Below are positions 1 to 8,273 of a stretch of 64,000 bases of DNA, piece by piece. Within the stretch, counting starts at the first letter, position 1; each line of letters opens with the position of its first letter. Below the pieces are notes generated by a model that saw nothing but the letters and a program-made list of their open reading frames with translations, was not told where the DNA came from and ran no database searches. This DNA is from Evansella vedderi (GTDB lineage Bacteria > Bacillota > Bacilli > Bacillales > Salisediminibacteriaceae). The stretch spans positions 1 to 64,000 of the forward strand of contig NZ_JAUSUG010000026.1 of NCBI RefSeq assembly GCF_030813435.1, read 5' to 3'. Position numbers and translations under genes: made by a program.

Positions 1-67
1 AAAGAGACAACTGGACAATCTGTTCTTTAAACTCTTTTGAATATAATCTTCTTTCCCTTTTGGCCAT
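1..67 (-). CDS. IS3-family transposase OrfA, N-terminal fragment cut by window edge
   Basis: Reading the minus strand from an ATG at 67 gives MAKRERRLYSKEFKEQIVQL and continues past position 1. This is the typical start of the small helix-turn-helix OrfA protein of IS3/IS150-like elements, which binds the element ends and is normally extended by frameshifting into the OrfB integrase. A ribosome binding site (AAGGAG, minus strand, about 76-82) precedes the start. Only 22 residues are visible, so the subgroup cannot be fixed. The gene points out of the window, so the rest of the element lies to the left. Confidence 0.65.
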   Translation of the reverse strand, partial: MAKRERRLYSKEFKEQIVQLSL

Positions 68-150
68 AATTGATTCTCCTTCGACTTTGTATTGAATCAA
101 GTTTATATGACCTTAACGAATCTGTCCAATTTAGTGTAACCTGTTCAATG
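1..150 (-). mobile_element. End of an IS3-like insertion sequence
   Basis: The transposase start (minus strand) is followed outward by about 80 bases of non-coding DNA containing ACTAAATTGGACAG (minus strand, near 123-136), which resembles the TTGGACA-containing ends of IS150-type elements. The exact terminal inverted repeat and target duplication cannot be fixed because the other end is outside the window; the boundary lies somewhere about 125-155. It abuts a dispersed-repeat core at 163-198, so the element probably landed in or beside that repeat. Confidence 0.45.
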
Positions 151-765
151 TCACCGTCCTGGTTCCGCGGGCAACGCTTCAGCCTCCTCGGGAAAACCGT
201 CCTCTCGGGCCTCCTTAAGTTCCACCACTTCATGTATAAAGGAGTGCTCGTAACCAATCGTGTGCCCTGCCGGCCACCAAACATCAGAATAGTCATGTGC
301 CGCATCCATTGCTACTACCCTTCGGAAGCCTTGAACATCCTCCTTATCATCCACAAAATATACCTGTAACTCACTTAATCGTTCGAAATCGAAAATCACA
401 CTCCCTTTACTACCGTTAATTTTAAAGGAGTTAGTACTACGGTGCCCAGTGGCAAAGCGAGTGGCTTCAAAGCTTCTATAAGCACCATTGGCAAAGCGGG
501 TCATGAACAACGTGGCGTCTTCAACAGTAACGGGTCTCCTTGGAACATCCTTATCAAGGCTACCTATTGCGGATAATCCTGTCATTTCCGTAGGGAGCGG
601 TCTTTCTTTAATAAATGTTTCATTCATTCCGATAACTTCCGTAATGTCACCGATAAGATAGTGGGCCATATCAATAAGTGCTTTGGAAAAAACATAGGAA
701 GGTCACGATACGCATGGCTATGAGCTTTCCCCATAACCAATCAGTCCGATATTAATAGATTCCAT
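151..765 (-). pseudogene. Broken Gfo/Idh/MocA-family oxidoreductase
   Basis: On the minus strand an N-terminal piece MESINIGLIGYG begins at 765 (Rossmann nucleotide-binding start). A one-base shift in a G run near 731 is needed to continue as KAHSHAYRDLPMFFP. The sequence then jumps to ALIDMAHYLIGDITEV, which in this family lies around residue 180-200, and runs to 151 as the C-terminal substrate domain (GYEHSFIHEV). Roughly 150-170 internal residues are therefore missing. The last 12 or so codons (EEAEALPAEPGR) are encoded by a dispersed-repeat core, not by the family. Family members are NAD(P)-dependent sugar or inositol dehydrogenases, so this is probably a remnant of an old sugar-use gene. 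It is not expected to be functional. Confidence 0.75.
163..198 (-). repeat. Dispersed-repeat core, inverted match to 21841-21876
   Basis: The reverse complement of these 36 bases is identical to 21841-21876. The shared stretch includes GAGGAGGCTGAAGCG followed by TTGCCCGCGGAA. It is the GC-rich core of the repeat family seen at several other places in this window. Here it forms the artificial 3' end of the broken oxidoreductase. Confidence 0.8.
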
Positions 766-1006
766 ATCTTTTATTTTCTTTAAGTAGTTTTTTATGAGTC
801 TATGTTGTGGGTTTCGTTTTTTATATAAGTACCATTCCTGATTTGGACATTTCCAGGACAGAAAGGTACATCGATAACATTTTTAATTGTTGATAAAATG
901 AGGCGCAAAGTACTTTTCCTATGACAAATTTTTATTAACTAATTCGAAAGCACTTTCTGTTTTACAACCCAAAAAAGTAAAAGCCGATAGGAAAAGGATT
1001 CCTAGT
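766..1006. other. Intergenic gap, no intact gene
   Basis: AT-rich DNA between two minus-strand genes. A short minus-strand stretch (about 915-800) translates to something protein-like (VIDVPFCPGNVQIRNG) with stops and frame changes, so it may be part of the same decay zone. I recognise no family and no RNA. Confidence 0.3.
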
Positions 1007-1630
1007 TTATTTGCTACAGTCACAATTTTCAGAGGAACATGGTACAAATTTTAGTAAATGTGGTCGAACATCGACATTTTCATAAAAAAGATCACTAGAA
1101 AAATAACCATTTCTATTGTCATAGTTGCTTTCAACTAAGCTTTTGAAGGACTTCTCTATATTCTTAGGCACAGCTTTTAAATGTCTAAAAAATTTAGGAG
1201 AAGCAAATACAGGACTATTCATTTCCCCAATATACAAAATTTCTGCATCAAAACGGTCATAAAGTGCTTTTATTGTTTTATATGAAGGACAGTAGTAAGA
1301 ATTAGCTGGTGGTGGGGCTCCAATAATTAACATGCTTATTTTTTGGCCAGAATTATAAAAACGCATGATCGTTTCATACGCAGATTCCTTTACAACTCCT
1401 TGGGGATTCCTCTCCCAGTTACTGTTTACTTCGTCTGCGAAGTCGTCAGTAGTGAATAAAAGTAAGTCGGAAATATTATTATTCTTTTTTAATCCAAGCT
1501 GAAGCCCTAGCTTCCCATTTCCTGCAAAAACCTCCACAACTTCCTCTAACGGTATCTGTCTTTTTTTTATATATTCACGTAAGGAATCAATAAACTTATC
1601 GGTTAGATTTATATAAGATTCGTAAGGCAT
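1007..1630 (-). CDS. Hypothetical protein with methyltransferase-like glycine motif
   Basis: 207 residues, soluble, no signal peptide or membrane segment. Near residues 33-46 it has EVFAGNGKLGLQLG, which resembles the S-adenosylmethionine-binding loop (E/DxFxGxGxLG) of Rossmann-type methyltransferases. A second motif IIGAPPPANSYYCPS (about 103-117) could correspond to the family's NPPY-type motif IV but does not match it well. The C-terminus carries three cysteines (CSSENCDC). The minus-strand start ATG at 1630 has AGGAG eight bases upstream. It stands alone, convergent to no neighbour, and is divergent from the importer operon. Methyltransferase activity is a guess from one motif. Confidence 0.6.
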   Translation of the reverse strand: MPYESYINLTDKFIDSLREYIKKRQIPLEEVVEVFAGNGKLGLQLGLKKNNNISDLLLFTTDDFADEVNSNWERNPQGVVKESAYETIMRFYNSGQKISMLIIGAPPPANSYYCPSYKTIKALYDRFDAEILYIGEMNSPVFASPKFFRHLKAVPKNIEKSFKSLVESNYDNRNGYFSSDLFYENVDVRPHLLKFVPCSSENCDCSK

Positions 1631-1893
1631 AACCAGTCTCCTATTCGTAGATTATTTTTCTTACTCTATCTAAAAATTCAATAAGTTTTTATTTATTCCT
1701 CTCTTAATATTTTATTTTCAGTAAAAAAATATTAGTAACTTTATCTTAATTTACGTAAATTGTAAATTTATAGGTGCGGTATTTTGATCAGTTTCATCAA
1801 ATGAACAACCTACGATTTTAATTAAAGAACTATTAGAATCTTATATTGCCATCTTAAAAAAAAGTTTTAAAATTTTAATTTATCAAAATATTA

Positions 1894-1923
1894 TTGACAA
1901 ATACAACTCACGGAAGGTAGAAT
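1894..1923 (+). promoter_or_regulatory. Sigma-A-type promoter of the importer operon
   Basis: TTGACA (1894-1899), 18-base spacer, TAGAAT (1918-1923). The match to the consensus is five of six at -10 and perfect at -35. An operator-like motif starts 14 bases downstream, a position where a bound repressor would block initiation. Confidence 0.6.
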
Positions 1924-1936
1924 TGAATCAATTAAA

Positions 1937-1957
1937 AGGTCAACCAATTAACCAATT
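1937..1957 (+). promoter_or_regulatory. Putative GntR/FadR-type operator
   Basis: AGGTCAACCAATT followed by AACCAATT. The first 13 bases match WGGTYRACCAATT, which recurs at 9082-9094 in front of the alcohol dehydrogenase gene. The GGT-NN-ACC core is typical of FadR-subfamily GntR operators, and a GntR/FadR-type regulator is encoded between the two sites at 8274-9005. Binding is inferred, not shown. Confidence 0.55.
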
Positions 1958-2123
1958 GATCGATTGCGTGTACCTTGTGAACTATGTAGGATGAATTACG
2001 TGCATTTTCAGTTCTTAAAACAATTAATTAAAACTAATGAATTTTAAAATTATTTCATTAAAAAATTTTATATAGGGGGGGTGAGAGAATTTTCCTATAC
2101 AAAAATAGAAGAAAACAGTTTTA

Positions 2124-2137
2124 TGAAAGCGTTTAAA
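2124..2137 (+). promoter_or_regulatory. cre-like catabolite control site
   Basis: TGAAAGCGTTTAAA matches the Bacillus cre consensus TGWAANCGNTNWCA at 13 of 14 positions. It lies in the transcribed leader about 25 bases before the binding-protein start, where CcpA binding would act as a roadblock. Confidence 0.6.
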
Positions 2138-2161
2138 AAAACTAAAAGTGGAGGGGTAATT

Positions 2162-3523
2162 ATGAGGGTTAAACAGATAGTGTGGTTCCTAGTTATAGTG
2201 AGTTTCTTTTTTCTTATCGTAGGCTGTGGTGGAGGTGACGATAATACTACTGCATCTAATGGTGAAAATCAGACGGAGACAAATGATGACACTGATGATA
2301 GCGAAGACACTGTAAAAGAAGAAGTAGAAATTCGTTTTGCATGGTGGGGAAATACAGAACGTGATGCTATATATAATGAAATCTTGGATTTATATGAAGA
2401 ACAAAACCCTCATGTAACAATTATAAGAGAACCATCCGGATGGGGGGATTACTGGACAAGGTTATCAACACAAACTGCTGGAGGAAATGCACCGGATGTT
2501 TTTGGCTTGCATCTCCTGCTTTATGGAACAGAATATTTAAGTAAAGACGTTATTGAGCCATTAGATCCCTATGTAGAAAGTGGACTTATCTCATTAGAAG
2601 GCTGGGACGAATCAGTTATTGATGCAGGAAAGTACAATGGAAATCTTTATGCCTTGGCTAAAGGTGTAACAACGCAAGGTCTCCTGACAAATCTATCATT
2701 CATTGAAAGTTTAGGCTTAGAGTTACCTTCAACAGATATGACATACAACGAATTGATGGATTTTGCTAAAGAAGCAGTCAATGTATTGGGAGAAGATGAG
2801 TATGTAATTGGTGATCCAACAATCATCGAACATGGAATCGAAACATGGGCTGTACAAAAAGGAGGCTCATTCATTAGTGAGGATGGAACATCGTTAGGGT
2901 TTAGTAAAGAAGACTTAATAGAGTATTGGACATACTGGGATGAGATGCGCACAATTGGTGCGATTCCATCTGCACAAGTTTCTGCAGAATATAGTGGAAT
3001 GCCTGAAGAAAGCACCCACTTCGCACAGGGAAAAGCTATCTTTATAGACAGGCCAATTAACAGAGCAAGAATGTTTGCTGGGTATATGCCAGAAGCGGAA
3101 CTTACGATTGCTCGCTATCCTTTAATGGAAGATGGAGTTCATTCAGGAGGGGAGCAGTTGCAAGTACCTGCAATTGTTATGAGTAAGAATGCTAAACATA
3201 AAGAAGAAGCTGCCAAATTAATCAGCTGGTTTGTCAATGATTTAGAAGCAACTAAAATTTATAATGCAGAAAATGGGATTCCAGGAACTGCACCAGTTCG
3301 TGAAAATTTACAAGGATCACTTGGACCTATTGAAGCGCTGACCTTTGACCATTTTGAAAAAGTTGTTGCTGATATTCCAGCTACAAGAATGAGACCAGAA
3401 GGATCGGTTACTGTATTGTCCGCTTACTTAAGATATGCAGAAGAAGTAGCCTTTGGTCGCACTGCTATTGAAGATGCAGTAGATGCATTCTTTGAAGAAG
3501 CAGAGAGAATTCTAGCAAACTAA
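2162..3523 (+). CDS. Sugar ABC transporter lipoprotein binding protein
   Basis: Family 1 extracellular solute-binding protein, 453 residues from the chosen ATG. That start has GGAGGGG just upstream and begins a clear lipoprotein signal peptide (basic MRVK, hydrophobic stretch, LIVGC with Cys22). An upstream in-frame GTG at 2081 would place 27 non-signal-like residues before it and is rejected. After an Asp/Glu/Thr-rich linker the mature part reads VEIRFAWWGNTERDAIYNEI and includes APDVFGLHL, as usual for the family. It is the first gene of an operon with two permeases and sugar-acid enzymes, so the ligand is probably a uronate-containing or related oligosaccharide. That is inference from neighbours. 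Confidence 0.85.
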   Translation: MRVKQIVWFLVIVSFFFLIVGCGGGDDNTTASNGENQTETNDDTDDSEDTVKEEVEIRFAWWGNTERDAIYNEILDLYEEQNPHVTIIREPSGWGDYWTRLSTQTAGGNAPDVFGLHLLLYGTEYLSKDVIEPLDPYVESGLISLEGWDESVIDAGKYNGNLYALAKGVTTQGLLTNLSFIESLGLELPSTDMTYNELMDFAKEAVNVLGEDEYVIGDPTIIEHGIETWAVQKGGSFISEDGTSLGFSKEDLIEYWTYWDEMRTIGAIPSAQVSAEYSGMPEESTHFAQGKAIFIDRPINRARMFAGYMPEAELTIARYPLMEDGVHSGGEQLQVPAIVMSKNAKHKEEAAKLISWFVNDLEATKIYNAENGIPGTAPVRENLQGSLGPIEALTFDHFEKVVADIPATRMRPEGSVTVLSAYLRYAEEVAFGRTAIEDAVDAFFEEAERILAN

Positions 3524-3530
3524 TAAACTA

Positions 3531-3560
3531 CTAAGGACGAAATATGATTTTCGTCCTTAG
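3531..3560 (+). terminator. Intercistronic hairpin without U-tract
   Basis: A perfect 12-base stem CTAAGGACGAAA / TTTCGTCCTTAG with a 6-base loop lies directly after the binding-protein stop. There is no run of T behind it, so it more likely protects the 3' end of the binding-protein message or partly attenuates transcription than terminates fully. Confidence 0.7.
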
Positions 3561-3598
3561 ACTTCTAAAAATAGAACCAGAACAGGTGGTGAGGATCT

Positions 3599-4486
3599 GT
3601 GCTTCTTAAATTATGGCATAAAAATAAAATAGCTCTTTTATTTTTAGCCCCCTGGTTTATTGGAATTATTGTTCTTGGAATCGTCCCAATGATTGCTTCT
3701 TTATATTTATCTTTTACAAATTATAATATGTTTCAGGCGCCTACTTGGGTAGGGTTGTCGAATTATCAAACGATGCTATTTTCAGATAGCAGGTTTATTC
3801 AATCTTTAAAAGTTACATTTATATATGTTTTTGTAGGGGTTCCTTTACAGCTTTTAATGGCTTTTACTTTGGCCTATATATTAAATAAAGGTGTTAAGGG
3901 TTTAGCGGGTTTCCGGGCTATATATTATGTTCCCTCTTTATTAGGTCCGAGTATAGCTATAGCTATATTGTGGAGACAAATTTTTGGAACAAATGGTGTA
4001 TTCAATGATGTTGTAAGTATATTTGGTGTTCAGCCTAATAGCTGGGTTTCTGATCCTTCTACAGCATTATTTACGTTGATTGTTTTACTTGTTTGGCAGT
4101 TTGGGTCTCCGATGGTTATTTTCTTAGCAGGATTAAAACAAATTCCAGAAGATCTTTATGAATCGGCATCTATCGATGGTGCAGGAAGTCTTACAAAGCT
4201 ATTTAAAATTACGATCCCTATGCTGACTCCGATAATCTTTTTTAATGTAGTTATGCAAATTATAGGTGCTTTCCAAGCATTTACTCCAGCGTACATTATC
4301 GGAGGTGAAAGGGGAGGCCCGTTAGATTCAACACTTTTTTATACACTCTATTTATATATAAAAGCCTTTACGGAATTTCAAATGGGTTATGCATCAGCTA
4401 TGGCTTGGATGTTGCTTGTAATAATAGCTACATTTACAGGGTTGCTATTTTTATCTGCTAAGAAGTGGGTATTTTATGGGGAGTAA
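3599..4486 (+). CDS. Sugar ABC transporter permease (MalF/UgpA type)
   Basis: 295 residues with about six hydrophobic membrane segments and the conserved cytoplasmic EAA loop LYESASIDGAGSLTKLFKIT near residues 187-206, which docks onto the ATPase. The start is GTG with GGTGGTGAGG just upstream. It begins 75 bases after the binding protein, behind a hairpin, and is followed 12 bases later by the partner permease. No ATPase gene is nearby, as is common for Bacillaceae importers that share MsmX. Confidence 0.88.
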   Translation: MLLKLWHKNKIALLFLAPWFIGIIVLGIVPMIASLYLSFTNYNMFQAPTWVGLSNYQTMLFSDSRFIQSLKVTFIYVFVGVPLQLLMAFTLAYILNKGVKGLAGFRAIYYVPSLLGPSIAIAILWRQIFGTNGVFNDVVSIFGVQPNSWVSDPSTALFTLIVLLVWQFGSPMVIFLAGLKQIPEDLYESASIDGAGSLTKLFKITIPMLTPIIFFNVVMQIIGAFQAFTPAYIIGGERGGPLDSTLFYTLYLYIKAFTEFQMGYASAMAWMLLVIIATFTGLLFLSAKKWVFYGE

Positions 4487-4498
4487 GGAGGTGGAAAC

Positions 4499-5338
4499 AT
4501 GAAAAACCGAAAAAGATTTTGGGGAATTACTAAATTCGTATTGTTGTCAATAGGGGCATTTGTTATGTTATACCCCCTATTATGGATGTTAAGTAGCTCA
4601 TTTAAGCCAATACACCTTATTTTTTCTGATTTAAGTCTTTGGCCTTCAGAATTCACACTTGAACATTATAAAGTAGGATGGGCTGGATTATCTGGTTACA
4701 CATATACAACTTTTTTTAAAAATTCCTTCATTTTAGTAGGGTTAAGTATTTTAGGTAATATTGTTGCGTGTTCATTAGCAGCATATGCTTTTGCAAGATT
4801 AGATTTTTCAATCAAAAAAGTATGGTTTGCGATAATGTTAGGTTCGATCATGCTTCCATATCATGTAGTCCTCATACCCCAGTATATTCTTTTTAACAAC
4901 TTAGGATGGGTAGATACCTTCCTGCCCCTAGTGGTACCAAAGTTTCTAGCCACTGATGCATTTTTTATCTTTTTAATGGTTCAATTTATTCGGGGTATTC
5001 CTAAAGAGTTAGATAATGCTGCAAGGGTAGATGGATGTGGTCCAATAGCAATATTTGCAAAAATTATTTTCCCTTTAATGACTCCTGCGTTAGTTACGAC
5101 TGCAATCTTTACATTTATTTGGACATGGAATGACTTCTTCAGTCAGTTTATATATTTGAGTAGTCCAAAAATATGGACTGTAACATTAGCATTAAGGAGC
5201 TTCTTAGATGCAATGGGTGAATCGTTGTGGGGAGCAATGTTTGCAATGTCAATTCTATCAATCGTACCTATCTTTATTTTCTTTATTATATTCCAAAGAC
5301 TATTAATAGAAGGGATAGCTACTACTGGAATAAAGTAA
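4499..5338 (+). CDS. Sugar ABC transporter permease (MalG/UgpE type)
   Basis: 279 residues with six membrane segments and the EAA loop LDNAARVDGCGPIAIFAKII around residues 173-192. AAGGAGG precedes the ATG. It forms the second half of the membrane channel with the preceding permease and is followed 47 bases later by the dehydrogenase gene of the same operon. Confidence 0.88.
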   Translation: MKNRKRFWGITKFVLLSIGAFVMLYPLLWMLSSSFKPIHLIFSDLSLWPSEFTLEHYKVGWAGLSGYTYTTFFKNSFILVGLSILGNIVACSLAAYAFARLDFSIKKVWFAIMLGSIMLPYHVVLIPQYILFNNLGWVDTFLPLVVPKFLATDAFFIFLMVQFIRGIPKELDNAARVDGCGPIAIFAKIIFPLMTPALVTTAIFTFIWTWNDFFSQFIYLSSPKIWTVTLALRSFLDAMGESLWGAMFAMSILSIVPIFIFFIIFQRLLIEGIATTGIK

Positions 5339-5385
5339 TTTTATAAAACAGAGAGTAGTAATCGATGAAAGGAGGTAAGTAGTAA

Positions 5386-6126
5386 ATGAAAATTAAAGGG
5401 AAGACGGCTCTCATCACAGGGGCAAGTACAGGGATAGGAAGATCTATTGCAGTAAAATTAGCTAGTGAAGGTGCAAATATTATAATAAACTACTCCCGTT
5501 CCACAGAAGAAGCAGAAAAGACACTGTCAATGATCAGGGACGTTGGAGCCCGAGGGATGATTTACCAAGCAGATGTATCGGATAAAATTCAAGTTGAAAA
5601 AATGTTCAAGGAAGCTTTAGAGCAATTTAATGGAATAGACATTCTAGTTAATAATGCTGGAACTACAGATTTTGTTCCTTTAAAAGATTTAGATGGTTTA
5701 CTAGATGAGTATTGGGATAGAGCTTTTAATGTGAATGTAAAAGGCATGTTTTATACAAGTAGGGTGTGTGCTTCTGAGTTAAAGAAAAATAAGGGGTGTA
5801 TTGTAAATATAACTTCTATTGCTGGACTTAATGGTAATGGAAGCTCCATTGCTTATGCAGCATCTAAAGCTGCGGGTATTAGTGTAACAAAATCCCTTGC
5901 CCGTGTATTAGCACCCCGTGTGAGAGTTAATTCCATAGCGCCTGGTGTAGTGAAAACTAGGTGGGTAGACGGACAAGAAGAGCACGTTGATCAATATAGA
6001 GATGGAACATTATTAAATAGAGTTGCTTCTCCAGACGATGTGGCAGAAATAACCGCTGGAATTATCGAAGGAGGAGATTTTGTAACCGGTCAAACAATTG
6101 TTGTTGATGGTGGTTGGAGTATATAG
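5386..6126 (+). CDS. Short-chain dehydrogenase/reductase
   Basis: 246 residues, classical SDR. It has the cofactor motif TGASTGIG (11-18), NNAG (89-92), and catalytic Ser144, Tyr157 and Lys161 (YAASK). The C-terminal GGDFVTGQTIVVDGGW is typical of the FabG-like group. Asn35 followed by Ser/Arg hints at NADPH use but does not settle it. The GGAGGT ribosome site is nine bases upstream. In this operon it probably oxidises or reduces a sugar or sugar acid; the substrate is unknown. Confidence 0.85.
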   Translation: MKIKGKTALITGASTGIGRSIAVKLASEGANIIINYSRSTEEAEKTLSMIRDVGARGMIYQADVSDKIQVEKMFKEALEQFNGIDILVNNAGTTDFVPLKDLDGLLDEYWDRAFNVNVKGMFYTSRVCASELKKNKGCIVNITSIAGLNGNGSSIAYAASKAAGISVTKSLARVLAPRVRVNSIAPGVVKTRWVDGQEEHVDQYRDGTLLNRVASPDDVAEITAGIIEGGDFVTGQTIVVDGGWSI

Positions 6127-6182
6127 CTATTAGAAGAAGAAAAATCTTCTTTTTAATAATCAAAAATACGGAGGTAATTGTA

Positions 6183-6626
6183 ATGAGTAAAAATCTATTT
6201 TTTGGAAAAGAATTTGGCCGTCCAATTGTTATTAATTTATCTAAAGGAGATCTTTTATTAGAAAGTATCAGGGACAGGTTAGCTGAAGAGGGAATAAAAA
6301 ATGCGGTTTTATTTGGCGCCGTAGGATCTATGCAAAAGTTAGTTTATCACTTACCAACTAGTATGGGACCGACTTCTGAAGATGTTTTCTTAACAATTCA
6401 AGGAAATGGTCCAATTGAGCTTGGCTCACTATCTGGAAATGTTATTGATGGAGAGCCACACTTACACATAGTTGCTCAAGATAAAGAAGGAAATTATGTC
6501 GGTCATTTAGAAGAAGGTACGGAAGTTCTATTTTTAGCGGAAATCATTCTTGCTGAAATGAAAGACTTAAATATTCATAGAGTAAAGAACGATCACGGTG
6601 TAGTGTATCTAACAGAAAAGAATTAA
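6183..6626 (+). CDS. PPC/DUF296-domain protein
   Basis: 147 residues from the ATG preceded by GGAGGT; a longer in-frame start at 6114 would overlap the dehydrogenase and lacks a ribosome site. The whole protein is one PPC (DUF296) domain. Plant relatives carry AT-hooks and bind DNA, but this protein has no AT-hook. The motif GEPHLHIVAQDKEG and the following GHLEEG conserve three histidines that in bacterial members look like a metal site. Its place between catabolic enzymes suggests an enzymatic or metabolite-sensing role, not a chromatin one. The function is not known. Confidence 0.75.
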   Translation: MSKNLFFGKEFGRPIVINLSKGDLLLESIRDRLAEEGIKNAVLFGAVGSMQKLVYHLPTSMGPTSEDVFLTIQGNGPIELGSLSGNVIDGEPHLHIVAQDKEGNYVGHLEEGTEVLFLAEIILAEMKDLNIHRVKNDHGVVYLTEKN

Positions 6627-6662
6627 TCTCTAAAAAATACTTCGTTTATAGGAGGAAAGAAA

Positions 6663-7376
6663 ATGGCACTGACTAATCAAGAACTTATTGAAGAAATTAG
6701 GAAAGTAAGGTTAGCTGATCTATCTGATGGAATGGATGCATTAGGTTTAGTAAATAAAGGATCTATGTCAACGGATATGCGTCCAATACGTCCTGGAATT
6801 CGCTTTGCTGGGTTTGCTTGGACAGTTAAATTGGCCCGTGCAGATGAAACATTTGAACCATGCAGTACTGTGGAAGAATATTTAGAGATTAACAATAAAT
6901 ACTGCCATGATATTTATGGTTCTTTTATGGGACCAATGCAGAAAGAGGATGTTACCGATTCTGTATTAGTATTTGATATGGGTGGTTATCCTGGAGGTAT
7001 CATTGGATCTGAAAATATTATGAAGTATAAATTATGGGGAGTAGTAGGAGCTGTTGTCGATGGTGGTTGCCGTGACTCCTTTGAGTGTAACCTAGAAGAG
7101 GCAAATGTATTCTCGACAAAACGAACTTTCCATCACGTATCGGGTCGAATGAAAAGTGACAGCGTGCAGGTACCGGTACATTGTGCAGGAGTAACAGTAC
7201 ATCCAGGGGATGTAGTTTGTGCGGATGATGATGGCGTTTTAGTTATTCCAAGGGACAGAGCAGAAGAGGTTCTAACGTTTGCGAAAGCCATTTTAGAAGC
7301 AGATCAAAAAGTACGTAAGTCCCATTATAAAGCATTAGGTTTAGAAGAGGATTCAACCCTTAATAGATTAGCGTAA
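6663..7376 (+). CDS. RraA-family protein (aldolase-like), copy 1
   Basis: 237 residues. The fold family includes 4-hydroxy-4-methyl-2-oxoglutarate aldolase/oxaloacetate decarboxylase and the RNase E regulator RraA. Diagnostic parts are the start RLADLSDGMDALG, the glycine loop VVGAVVDGGCRDSFE (metal/pyruvate site with Arg-Asp) and VHPGDVVCADDDGVLVIP near the C-terminus. In sugar-acid operons such proteins can cleave or decarboxylate 2-oxo acids, which fits the UxaA-type dehydratase downstream. It has a strong AGGAGG site. A nearly identical copy follows 65 bases later. Confidence 0.82.
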   Translation: MALTNQELIEEIRKVRLADLSDGMDALGLVNKGSMSTDMRPIRPGIRFAGFAWTVKLARADETFEPCSTVEEYLEINNKYCHDIYGSFMGPMQKEDVTDSVLVFDMGGYPGGIIGSENIMKYKLWGVVGAVVDGGCRDSFECNLEEANVFSTKRTFHHVSGRMKSDSVQVPVHCAGVTVHPGDVVCADDDGVLVIPRDRAEEVLTFAKAILEADQKVRKSHYKALGLEEDSTLNRLA

Positions 7377-7441
7377 TTAACTTTAAACGATTACTTGACT
7401 TGACTATATAAAAACAACATAATATAAGGGAGAGGTAAATT

Positions 7442-8155
7442 ATGGGAATGACAGATAAAGAATTAATTGAAGAAATAAGAAAAGTGCGATTAGCCGATTT
7501 ATCTGATGGAATGGATGCATTAGGTTTAGTAAATAAAGGATCGATGTCAACGGAAATGCGTCCAATACGTCCCGGAATTCGTTTTGCTGGGTTTGCTTGG
7601 ACAGTTAAATTGGCCCGTGCAGATGAAACATTTGAACCATGCAGTACTGTGGAAGAATATTTAGAGATTAACAATAAATACTGCCATGATATTTATGGTT
7701 CTTTTATGGGACCAATGCAGAAAGAGGATGTTACCGATTCTGTATTAGTATTTGATATGGGTGGTTATCCTGGAGGTATCATTGGATCTGAAAATATTAT
7801 GAAGTATAAATTATGGGGAGTAGTAGGAGCTGTTGTCGATGGTGGTTGCCGTGACTCCTTTGAGTGTAACCTAGAAGAGGCAAATGTATTCTCGACAAAA
7901 CGAACTTTCCATCACGTATCGGGTCGAATGAAAAGTGACAGCGTGCAGGTACCGGTACATTGTGCAGGAGTAACAGTACATCCAGGGGATGTAGTTTGTG
8001 CGGATGATGATGGCGTTTTAGTTATTCCAAGGGACAGAGCAGAAGAGGTCCTAACATTTGCAAAAGCCATTTTAGAAGCAGATCAAAAAATACGTAAATC
8101 TCATTATAAAGAATTAGGATTAGAAGAAGATGAAACACTAAACAGATTAGCATAA
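7442..8155 (+). CDS. RraA-family protein (aldolase-like), copy 2
   Basis: 237 residues, a tandem duplicate of the preceding gene. The stretch 7583-8049 is identical base for base to 6804-7270 (467 bases), while both ends of the gene differ by silent and a few coding changes (for example MGMTDKE versus MALTNQE at the start, and the last 30 residues). That pattern points to gene conversion after an older duplication. It has the same motifs as copy 1 and is the last gene before a terminator. Two subunits of one oligomer or two substrate specificities are possible. Confidence 0.82.
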   Translation: MGMTDKELIEEIRKVRLADLSDGMDALGLVNKGSMSTEMRPIRPGIRFAGFAWTVKLARADETFEPCSTVEEYLEINNKYCHDIYGSFMGPMQKEDVTDSVLVFDMGGYPGGIIGSENIMKYKLWGVVGAVVDGGCRDSFECNLEEANVFSTKRTFHHVSGRMKSDSVQVPVHCAGVTVHPGDVVCADDDGVLVIPRDRAEEVLTFAKAILEADQKIRKSHYKELGLEEDETLNRLA

Positions 8156-8174
8156 AAAAAATTACATTTAATAA

Positions 8175-8222
8175 AGAGGAGGACTGCTTTCAATTATTTA
8201 TGAGTAGTCACTCCTCTAGCTT
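8175..8222 (+). terminator. Rho-independent terminator of the importer operon
   Basis: Stem AGAGGAG-GACTGCT (8175-8188) pairs with AGTAGTC-A-CTCCTCT (8203-8217) with one bulge and one G-U pair, followed by AGCTTTT. It closes the unit that starts at about 1924. Confidence 0.75.
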
Positions 8223-8273
8223 TTATATAATGTTATAATTTAGTAAAAAAGTATTCTAAAGGGGTATAAACCA

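Larger units (their letters stand above)
1631..2161. other. Long regulatory gap before the sugar-acid importer
   Basis: About 530 bases without a gene. The right half carries the importer promoter, an operator-like dyad and a cre-like site (listed separately). The left half (1631-1890) is AT-rich and shows nothing I can name. Confidence 0.6.

Noticed and set aside
2081-2161. Longer N-terminus of the first binding protein from GTG 2081
   Set aside because: The added 27 residues are not signal-like, would cover the cre-like site, and the ATG at 2162 has a better ribosome site and starts a proper lipoprotein signal.
2647-3015. Antisense and out-of-frame reading frames over real genes, such as this minus-strand one
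   Set aside because: They lie entirely within well-supported genes on the other strand, have no ribosome sites and encode no recognisable family.
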